DNA from: Pseudorhodoferax sp. Leaf265
GTDB lineage: Bacteria > Pseudomonadota > Gammaproteobacteria > Burkholderiales > Burkholderiaceae_C
Reading direction: 5' to 3'
Assembly (NCBI RefSeq): GCF_001422365.1
Contig: NZ_LMMT01000001.1
Location: 350,820 to 414,819, forward strand
Length of the DNA stretch: 64,000 nucleotides
Below are positions 57,850-64,000 of this stretch, one piece after another. How positions within the stretch are numbered: the first letter of the stretch is position 1; every line of letters starts with the position of its first letter. Made by a program: the position numbers and the translations under genes. The notes beneath the pieces were generated by a model. The model was not told the DNA's origin, did not search any database, and was given only the letters and a program-made list of their open reading frames with translations.

Positions 57850-60366
57850 ATGAAGATCGTCGTCGTCGGCCACGGAATGGTGGGCCACAAATTCCTCGAG
57901 AGCCTGGCCGAGAGCAGCCTGTCCGGCCTGGACGTCACCGTGCTCTGCGAAGAGCCGCGCGCCGCGTACGACCGCGTGCACCTCTCGGAGTTCTTCAGCG
58001 GCAAGAGCGCCGACGAACTCTCGCTGGTGGCGCCCGGCTTCTTTGAGAAGACCGGCTTCAAGCTGCGTCTGGCCGCCCGCGCGGCTGCCGTGGAACGCCG
58101 CGCCAAGACCGTGACCACGGCCGACGGCGAGGTCATCGCCTACGACAAGCTGGTGCTGGCCACCGGCTCCAACCCCTTCGTGCCAGGCGTGCCGGGCCGC
58201 GACCGCGCCCACTGCCACGTCTACCGCACCATCGAGGACCTGCAGGCCATGCAGGCCTCCGGCGCCAGGTCGACCAGCGGCGTCGTGATCGGTGGCGGCC
58301 TGCTGGGCCTGGAGTGCGCCAAGGCCTTGCGCGACATGGGCCTCACGACGCACGTGGTCGAGTTCGCCCCGCGGCTCATGACCGTGCAGGTGGACGAAGG
58401 CGGCGGCCGCACGCTGCGCACCAAGATCGAGGCGCTGGGCGTGCAGGTGCACACGGGCCGCAACACCACCGAGATCACCGATGGCGCCACCGCGCGCCAC
58501 CGCATGGTGTTCGCCGACGGCACGCACCTGGAGACCGACATGATCGTGTTCTCCGCCGGCATCCGCCCGCGCGACGACCTCGCCCGCCAGTGCGTGCTGG
58601 CCATCGGCCCGCGCGGCGGCGTGGTCATCGACAACCACTGCCGCACCAGCGACCACGATGTCTACGCCATCGGCGAGTGCGCGTCGTGGAACGAGCAGGT
58701 GTTCGGCCTCGTTGCGCCCGGCTACGACATGGCACGCGTGGTGGCGCGCCACATCGCGGGCGACGCGGAGGCGGCCTTCACGGGCGCCGACATGAGCACC
58801 AAGCTCAAGCTCATGGGTGTGGACGTGGCCAGCATCGGCGACGCACAAGGCAAGACGCCCGGTGCTTGCTCCTACCACTTCGTGGACGAGCGCAAGCAGA
58901 TCTACAAGAAGATCGTGGTCAGCGAAGACGGCAAGAAGCTGCTCGGCGCGGTGCTCGTCGGCAACGCCGACGAATACGGCACGCTGCTGCAGACCGCGCT
59001 CAACGGACTGGCCTTGCCGGAAGACCCCGAGTTCATGATCCTGCCTTCCAGCGATGGCAAGGCCAAGCCCGGCCTGGGCGTGGAAGCCCTGCCCGATGCG
59101 GCGCAGATCTGCTCGTGCAACAGCGTCAGCAAGGGCCAGATCTGCGCGGCGGTTGGTGAAGGCGCCTGCACCGTCGCCGACCTGAAAACCTGCACCAAGG
59201 CAGGCGCCACCTGCGGTGGCTGCGTGCCGCTGGTCACCCAGGTCATGAAGTTCGAGATGGCGCGCCGCGGCATGGCGGTCAACAACCACGTCTGCGAGCA
59301 CTTCGCCTACTCGCGCCAGGAGATCTACCACCTCGTGCGCGTGGGCAACATCAAGACCTTCGACGAGCTGTTGGCCAAGCATGGCAAGGGCCTGGGCTGC
59401 GACATCTGCAAGCCCGTGGCGGCCAGCGTGCTGGCCTCCATCTGGAACGAGTTCGTGCTCAAGCCGCAACTGGCCAAGCTGCAGGACAGCAACGACTACT
59501 TCCTGGGCAACATCCAGAAGGACGGCACCTACTCGGTGGTGCCGCGCATGCCGGGCGGCGAGGTCACGCCCGACGGCCTGATCGCCGTGGGCCAGGTGGC
59601 CAAGAAGTACGGGCTCTACACCAAGGTCACGGGCGGCGCGCGGGTCGACATGTTCGGCGCGCGGCTGGAGCAGCTGCCGCTGATCTGGGAAGAACTGATC
59701 GCCGCCGGCTTCGAAAGCGGCCACGCCTACGGCAAGTCGCTGCGCACCGTGAAGAGCTGCGTGGGCAGCACCTGGTGCCGCTACGGCGTGGACGACTCCG
59801 TGGGCCTGGCGGTGCTGCTGGAGAACCGCTACAAGGGCCTGCGCGCGCCGCACAAGATCAAGTTCGGCGTCTCGGGCTGCACGCGCGAATGCGCCGAGGC
59901 CCAGGGCAAGGACGTGGGCGTGATCGCCACCGACAAGGGCTGGAACCTGTACGTCTGCGGCAACGGCGGCATGAAGCCGCGCCATGCCGAACTGATCGCG
60001 AGCGACCTGAGCAAAGCAGCGCTGATCGCGCTGATCGACCGCTTCCTGATGTTCTACGTGCGCACGGCCGACCGGCTGCAGCGCACCAGCACCTGGCGCG
60101 AGGGCCTGGAGGGCGGGCTGGACTACCTCAAGCAGGTGCTGATCGACGATTCGCTGGGAATCGCCGCCGAACTCGAGGCCCAGATGCAGCACGTGGTCGA
60201 CACCTACCAGTGCGAGTGGAAGAGCGCCGTGACCGACCCGGCCGTGCGCGCACGCTTCAAGAGCTTCGTCAACAGCGAGCAACCCGACCAGCGCATCGTG
60301 TTCGTGAAGGAGCGCGGCCAGATCCGCCCCGCCCGCCTGGATGAACGCGACACCGCCGCAGCCTGA
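57850..60366 (+). CDS. nirB: Nitrite reductase (NADH) large subunit
   Basis: An 838-residue NirB. An FAD/NAD(P)-binding domain opens the protein (IVVVGHGMVGHKFLE). A BFD-like [2Fe-2S] domain follows (ICSCNSVSKGQIC ... CTKAGATCGGC). The C-terminal sulfite/nitrite reductase domain holds the siroheme/[4Fe-4S] cysteines C637, C643, C677 and C681 (SCVGSTWCRYG, GVSGCTRECAEAQG). With NirD it reduces nitrite to ammonium in the cytoplasm. The start ATG at 57850 is preceded by AGGAGCGCAAGCCAA. Confidence 0.97.
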   Translation: MKIVVVGHGMVGHKFLESLAESSLSGLDVTVLCEEPRAAYDRVHLSEFFSGKSADELSLVAPGFFEKTGFKLRLAARAAAVERRAKTVTTADGEVIAYDKLVLATGSNPFVPGVPGRDRAHCHVYRTIEDLQAMQASGARSTSGVVIGGGLLGLECAKALRDMGLTTHVVEFAPRLMTVQVDEGGGRTLRTKIEALGVQVHTGRNTTEITDGATARHRMVFADGTHLETDMIVFSAGIRPRDDLARQCVLAIGPRGGVVIDNHCRTSDHDVYAIGECASWNEQVFGLVAPGYDMARVVARHIAGDAEAAFTGADMSTKLKLMGVDVASIGDAQGKTPGACSYHFVDERKQIYKKIVVSEDGKKLLGAVLVGNADEYGTLLQTALNGLALPEDPEFMILPSSDGKAKPGLGVEALPDAAQICSCNSVSKGQICAAVGEGACTVADLKTCTKAGATCGGCVPLVTQVMKFEMARRGMAVNNHVCEHFAYSRQEIYHLVRVGNIKTFDELLAKHGKGLGCDICKPVAASVLASIWNEFVLKPQLAKLQDSNDYFLGNIQKDGTYSVVPRMPGGEVTPDGLIAVGQVAKKYGLYTKVTGGARVDMFGARLEQLPLIWEELIAAGFESGHAYGKSLRTVKSCVGSTWCRYGVDDSVGLAVLLENRYKGLRAPHKIKFGVSGCTRECAEAQGKDVGVIATDKGWNLYVCGNGGMKPRHAELIASDLSKAALIALIDRFLMFYVRTADRLQRTSTWREGLEGGLDYLKQVLIDDSLGIAAELEAQMQHVVDTYQCEWKSAVTDPAVRARFKSFVNSEQPDQRIVFVKERGQIRPARLDERDTAAA

Positions 60367-60380
60367 CCCGGAGCCCCACC

Positions 60381-60719
60381 ATGCTTGCCAAAACCCACAC
60401 CTGGACCCCCGTCTGCGCGCTGGAGGCCATCGTTCCCCACACCGGCGTCTGCGCCCTCGTCGAAGGCCACCATGTCGCCGTGTTCCGGCTCGGCGACGAC
60501 CGCATCCATGCCATCGACAACATCGACCCCAAGTCCGGCGCCAGCGTGCTCTCGCGCGGACTCATCGGCAGCCTGGGCGAGCGCACCGTCGTCGCCTCGC
60601 CGCTCTACAAGAACCACTTCGACCTGGCCACGGGCGAGTGCCTGGAAGCGCCCGAGCATTCGGTGGCCGTGCACGCCGTGCGTGTCGAAGACGGCCACGT
60701 GCTCGTCGCCCTGAACTGA
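60381..60719 (+). CDS. nirD: Nitrite reductase small subunit
   Basis: A 112-residue NirD that begins MLAKTHTWTPVCALEAIVPHTG and has the Rieske-like beta fold (VAVFRLGDDRIHAIDNIDP, SPLYKNHFDLATGECLEAP). As in other NirD proteins the Rieske cluster ligands are not conserved. It partners NirB and starts 14 bases after it. Confidence 0.95.
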   Translation: MLAKTHTWTPVCALEAIVPHTGVCALVEGHHVAVFRLGDDRIHAIDNIDPKSGASVLSRGLIGSLGERTVVASPLYKNHFDLATGECLEAPEHSVAVHAVRVEDGHVLVALN

Positions 60720-60752
60720 ACCCATCCCACTCCTCCATTCCCGAGACACACC

Positions 60753-61565
60753 ATGGCCTACCTCGCCCCCACCGAATTCGTGACCAAGATGGTCGATGCC
60801 GGTGAATCCAAGCTGCTGATGTCCACGCGCGACACGCTGATCCGCTCCTACATGGCCGGCGCCATCCTGTCGCTGGCGGCCGCCTTCGCGGTCAGCGTCA
60901 CGGTCAACACCGGCAACCCGCTGATTGGCGCCATGCTGTTCCCGGTCGGTTTCATCATGCTGTACCTGATGGGTTTCGACCTGCTGACCGGCGTGTTCAC
61001 GCTGACGCCGCTGGCGGTGTTCGACAAGCGCCCTGGCGCCACCTGGCGCGGCGTGCTGCGCAACTGGGGCCTGGTGTTCTGCGGCAACTTCGCCGGCGCG
61101 CTGACGGTGGCCGTGTTCATGGCCATCATCTTCACCTTCGGCTTCAGCGAAGCGCCCAACGCCATCGGCGAGAAGCTGGGCCACATCGGCGAAGGCCGCA
61201 CGGTTGGCTACTCGGCGCACGGCGCCTCCGGCATGCTCACGCTGTTCGTGCGCGCAGTGATGTGCAACTGGATGGTGTCCACCGGCGTCGTGGCGGCCAT
61301 GATGTCCACCAGCGTCTCGGGCAAGGCCATCGGCATGTGGATGCCCATCATGGTGTTCTTCTACATGGGCTTCGAGCACAGCATCGTCAACATGTTCCTG
61401 TTCCCCACCGGCCTGATGCTGGGCGGCAACTTCACGCTGATGGACTACATCGTCTGGAACGAGATCCCCACCGTGCTGGGCAACCTCGTGGGCGGCCTGA
61501 CCTTCGTGGGCGCGACGCTCTACTCCACGCACTACAAGACGGGCGCCAAGCGCCGTGCGGCTTGA
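60753..61565 (+). CDS. nirC: Formate/nitrite transporter family protein
   Basis: A 270-residue FNT channel with six membrane segments. Typical elements are GAMLFPVGFIMLYLMGFDLLTG and RAVMCNWMVSTGVVAAM. The central histidine lies in GFEHSIVNMFLFP. Placement after nirBD indicates nitrite uptake. It overlaps the kinase/phosphatase gene by 11 bases. Confidence 0.93.
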   Translation: MAYLAPTEFVTKMVDAGESKLLMSTRDTLIRSYMAGAILSLAAAFAVSVTVNTGNPLIGAMLFPVGFIMLYLMGFDLLTGVFTLTPLAVFDKRPGATWRGVLRNWGLVFCGNFAGALTVAVFMAIIFTFGFSEAPNAIGEKLGHIGEGRTVGYSAHGASGMLTLFVRAVMCNWMVSTGVVAAMMSTSVSGKAIGMWMPIMVFFYMGFEHSIVNMFLFPTGLMLGGNFTLMDYIVWNEIPTVLGNLVGGLTFVGATLYSTHYKTGAKRRAA

Positions 61566-63285
61566 AGTCACTCTCGGCCAGCATGCGCTGGCAGGTCGCA
61601 AGGGGCTGAACCAGGACTTCCACGGCGCCGTCATTCCCACGGGCTCGGCGCTGGACATCAAGGGCATCGCCGTCGCGCTGGCCGACGGCATCGGCTCCAG
61701 TCCCGTGAGCCAGGTCGCCAGCGCCGCGGCCGTGCGTGGCTTCCTCGACGACTACTACGCCACCTCCGAGGCCTGGTCCGTGCGCCGCGCCGCGCAGCGC
61801 GTGCTGGGGGCCACCAACGCCTGGCTGCATGCGCAGAACCAGCGCGGCGACGCCCGCTTCGACAGGGACCGCGGCCACTGCTGCACCTTCAGCGCGCTCG
61901 TGCTCAAGGGCCGCGAAGTCCACCTGCTGCACGTGGGCGACACGCGCATCTACCGCGTGCACGCGCAGGCGCTGGAGCAGCTGACCGAAGACCATCGCGT
62001 GCACCTGGGCGCCGGGCAGTCCTACCTGGGCCGGGCCCTGGGCGCCACGCTGCATGTGGAGATCGACCACCGCTGCCTGGAGGCCGAGGTGGGGGCGCTC
62101 TACCTGCTGGCCAGCGACGGGGCCTACGAACGGCTGGATGCGGCCAGCGTGCACACCGCGCTGGCCTGCTGGCCGCATGACTTCGACGCGGCGGCGCGCG
62201 TGCTCGCGCAGCTGGCGCACGAGCGCGGCAGTACCGACGACGCCACCGTGCAGCTGCTGCGCATCGACGCGCTGCCGCCGCACGAGGCTGAGCCCTGGCA
62301 GGCGCAGCGCGCGCAGCTGCGGCTGCCGCCGCCGCTCGCACCGCGCATGGTCTTCGAAGGCTGCACGTTGGTGCGCGAACTGCATGCGAGTGCGCGCAGC
62401 CAGGTGTTCCTGGCGCTGGACCCGCAGACCGGCCGGCAGCTCGCCATCAAGGTGCCGGCCGTCGCGTTGCGTGAGGATGCCGAGGCGCTGGACCGCTTCC
62501 TGCTCGAGGAATGGATCGCCCGGCGCGTGCACAGTCCGCACGTGCTGCAGGCCTGGGCGAGCGAGCACGCGCGCGAGCACCTGTACGTCGCGATGGAATA
62601 TGTCGAGGGCCAGACGCTCGCGCAATGGATGACCGACCACCCGCGGCCCGACCTGGACAGCGTGCGCGGCCTGGTCACGCAACTGGCCAAGGGCTTGCAG
62701 GCCCTGCACGGCAAGGAGATGCTGCACCAGGACCTGCGGCCCGAGAACGTGATGGTCGACCGCAGCGGCACCGTGAAGATCATCGATCTCGCCTCAGCCC
62801 ATGTGGCCGGCCTGGCCGAGGCTGTGCCGGCGCTGCAGGCCACGCGCATCGCGGGCTCCCTGCAGTACACCGCGCCCGAGTACTTCGTCGGCGGCCAGCC
62901 CACGGCCGCCGCCGACCTGTTCGCGCTGGCCGTGCTGAGCTACCAGATGCTCAGCGGCCAGTTGCCCTATGGTCTGCAGGTCACGCAGCTGCGCGCGCCC
63001 GCAGACCTGAAGCGACTGCGCTACGTGCCGCTGCGGCACCACCGGCCCGAGCTGCCGACCTGGCTGGACGCGGTGCTGCACAAGGCCTTGCAGCCCGACC
63101 CGGCGCGCCGGCAAGAGGCCGTTTCCGAGTTCGTGCACGACCTGCACCGGCCTGGCCCCGGGCTGCTGCGCACGCGCGCGATCCCGCTGGTGGAGCGCAA
63201 CCCCGTACTGTTCTGGCAGGTCTGCACAGTGGGGTTGGGTCTGGCGACGGTGGCGCTGGCGGGACTGCGCGTGCTGGGGCGCTGA
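61555..63285 (+). CDS. Bifunctional PP2C phosphatase / Ser-Thr kinase, membrane-anchored
   Basis: A 576-residue fusion with GTG start at 61555. The N-terminal PP2C domain (about 1-240) has NQDFHG, ALADGIGSS, LLHVGDTRIYR and GSTDDATVQL. The kinase domain (about 260-535) has the lysine K299 (LAIKVP) and catalytic D393 in HQDLRPENVMVD, while the usual DFG is DLA (IIDLASAHV). A membrane helix ends the protein (WQVCTVGLGLATVALAG). Such fusions sit in the nitrate/nitrite assimilation operons of Burkholderiales and may set the activity of the transporter or reductase; this is unproven. It overlaps nirC by 11 bases. Confidence 0.9.
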   Translation: MRLEVTLGQHALAGRKGLNQDFHGAVIPTGSALDIKGIAVALADGIGSSPVSQVASAAAVRGFLDDYYATSEAWSVRRAAQRVLGATNAWLHAQNQRGDARFDRDRGHCCTFSALVLKGREVHLLHVGDTRIYRVHAQALEQLTEDHRVHLGAGQSYLGRALGATLHVEIDHRCLEAEVGALYLLASDGAYERLDAASVHTALACWPHDFDAAARVLAQLAHERGSTDDATVQLLRIDALPPHEAEPWQAQRAQLRLPPPLAPRMVFEGCTLVRELHASARSQVFLALDPQTGRQLAIKVPAVALREDAEALDRFLLEEWIARRVHSPHVLQAWASEHAREHLYVAMEYVEGQTLAQWMTDHPRPDLDSVRGLVTQLAKGLQALHGKEMLHQDLRPENVMVDRSGTVKIIDLASAHVAGLAEAVPALQATRIAGSLQYTAPEYFVGGQPTAAADLFALAVLSYQMLSGQLPYGLQVTQLRAPADLKRLRYVPLRHHRPELPTWLDAVLHKALQPDPARRQEAVSEFVHDLHRPGPGLLRTRAIPLVERNPVLFWQVCTVGLGLATVALAGLRVLGR

Positions 63286-63301
63286 GCGCCAAGAACAGCA
63301 A

Positions 63302-63333
63302 GGCCCACACGCTTGCGCGTGCGGGCCCTGTTT
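63302..63333. terminator. Bidirectional terminator between the nir operon and the TctA gene
   Basis: An 11-base-pair stem with one mismatch (63302-63312 with 63317-63327), loop TTGC, is followed rightward by CTGTTT and leftward by TTGCTGTTCTT. It lies between two converging operons. Confidence 0.6.
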
Positions 63334-63347
63334 GCATCGGCCGACGC

Positions 63348-64000
63348 TCAGTGCGTCGCCACGGCAGGCGCCATCCGCCCACCGCCCTTGCGCAGCTTCC
63401 ACACCGCCAGCCCCATCTGCCACACGATGAAGGCCGCCACCAGGCTGAACAGCGTGCCGGCGATCGGCCGGTGCGCCATCTCCACGAAGCTGCCGCGCGT
63501 GAGCAGCATGGCGCGGCGGAAGTTCTCTTCCAGCATCGGGCCCAGGATGAAGCCCAGCATCAGCGGCGCGGCGTCCAGGCCCAGGCGCATGAACATGTAG
63601 CCCATGGCGCCGAAGGCGGCCGTGACGAAGATGTCGTCGACGTTGTTGTTCACGCTGAACGAGCCGATGCAGCAGAAGAACAGGATGGCCGGGAACAGCA
63701 CGCTGTACGGGATCTTGAACAGCGTAAGCCACCAGCGCACCAGCGGCACGTTCAGGATCAGCAGGAAGCAGTTGCCCACCCACATGCTGGCCACCAGGCC
63801 CCAGAACAGGTCCGGGTGCTCGGGGATGAGGTTGGGGCCGGGCGTCACGCCCTTGATCATGAAGGCGCCCATCATCAGCGCCATCACCGCGTTCTCGGGA
63901 ATGCCGATGCTCATGAGCGGGATGAAGCTGGTGCGCGCGGCCGATTCGTCGGCAGCGGCCTGGCCGGCCACGCCCTCGATGGCGCCCTCGCCGATCTCGT
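63348..64000 (-). CDS. TctA-family tripartite tricarboxylate transporter permease (C-terminal part)
   Basis: The C-terminal 217 residues of a large TctA permease; the rest lies beyond the right edge. The family segment EIGEGAIEGVAGQAAADESA is followed by IPLMSIGIPENAVMALMMGAF, then membrane segments ending in PIAGTLFSLVAAFIVWQMGLAVW. TctA forms the channel of tripartite tricarboxylate transporters. Its TctB and TctC partners would lie outside the window. Confidence 0.92.
   Translation of the reverse strand, partial: EIGEGAIEGVAGQAAADESAARTSFIPLMSIGIPENAVMALMMGAFMIKGVTPGPNLIPEHPDLFWGLVASMWVGNCFLLILNVPLVRWWLTLFKIPYSVLFPAILFFCCIGSFSVNNNVDDIFVTAAFGAMGYMFMRLGLDAAPLMLGFILGPMLEENFRRAMLLTRGSFVEMAHRPIAGTLFSLVAAFIVWQMGLAVWKLRKGGGRMAPAVATH

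Noticed and set aside
57409-60282. 957-codon minus-strand frame
   Set aside because: It is antisense to nirB and contains no recognisable domain.

Overview
The window is 64 kb of GC-rich, densely coding chromosome. Gene content and order point to a beta-proteobacterium of the Burkholderiales, most likely family Comamonadaceae. The markers are a folC-dedD-cvpA-purF block, an isc operon that ends in dnaQ, intracellular PHB depolymerase, a TctA-type tricarboxylate permease, a PEP-CTERM protein and an HPr-rel-A gene set. Genus cannot be fixed from the sequence alone. Almost everything is ordinary core chromosome. The accessory-looking parts are the left edge (1-2.2 kb) and 46.0-48.9 kb.

Layout. 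0-2 kb: a leftward gene set of a secreted Tat-type protein, a PqqD-like protein and an HprK-related kinase, linked by 4-base overlaps to a gene cut by the window edge. 2.2-11.2 kb: housekeeping genes (BaiN-like flavoprotein, rpsU, yqeY, a DUF6600 protein, pmbA, darP, mog, cysE, trmJ, suhB). 11.6-20.1 kb: tRNA-Val, dnaQ and the leftward iron-sulfur operon iscRSUA-hscBA-fdx, with a candidate IscR operator, then uvrB. 20.2-24.9 kb: aromatic aminotransferase, a SpmA/SpmB fusion, PHB depolymerase behind a TGC-rich palindrome, and an RsxB-type ferredoxin. 25-25.7 kb: a tandemly duplicated tRNA-Ala/Glu/Asp cluster. 25.7-31.3 kb: folC-SPOR-cvpA-purF-gltX, leftward. 31.4-45.9 kb: small enzymes, murB, yajQ, a retropepsin-like protease with a degenerate HD protein, plsY, ybaK, aldo/keto reductase, a hydrolase, a chemoreceptor, prfB with its programmed frameshift, a HAD phosphatase, pepN and fbp.

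45.9-48.9 kb: tRNA-Thr followed by a low-coding stretch that carries a lone THxN-type PEP-CTERM gene behind a sigma-54-like promoter. The gene is bracketed by two diverged copies of a roughly 85-bp repeat, with tiny membrane and lipoprotein ORFs beyond. 48.9-56.6 kb: an alpha/beta hydrolase, a 3-hydroxybutyrate oligomer hydrolase and a five-gene branched-chain-type ABC transporter operon. 56.9-63.3 kb: a SYLF lipoprotein, then nirB-nirD-nirC and a PP2C/kinase fusion behind a near-perfect sigma-54 promoter and a two-hairpin leader that resembles an ANTAR antitermination target. The right edge cuts a TctA permease.

Functional themes are Fe-S cluster assembly, PHB mobilisation (depolymerase plus oligomer hydrolase), assimilatory nitrite reduction under probable nitrogen control, and a thin scatter of exosortase/HPr-rel-A parts whose partner genes lie outside the window. 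Family assignments come from reading motifs and length; no database search was possible.
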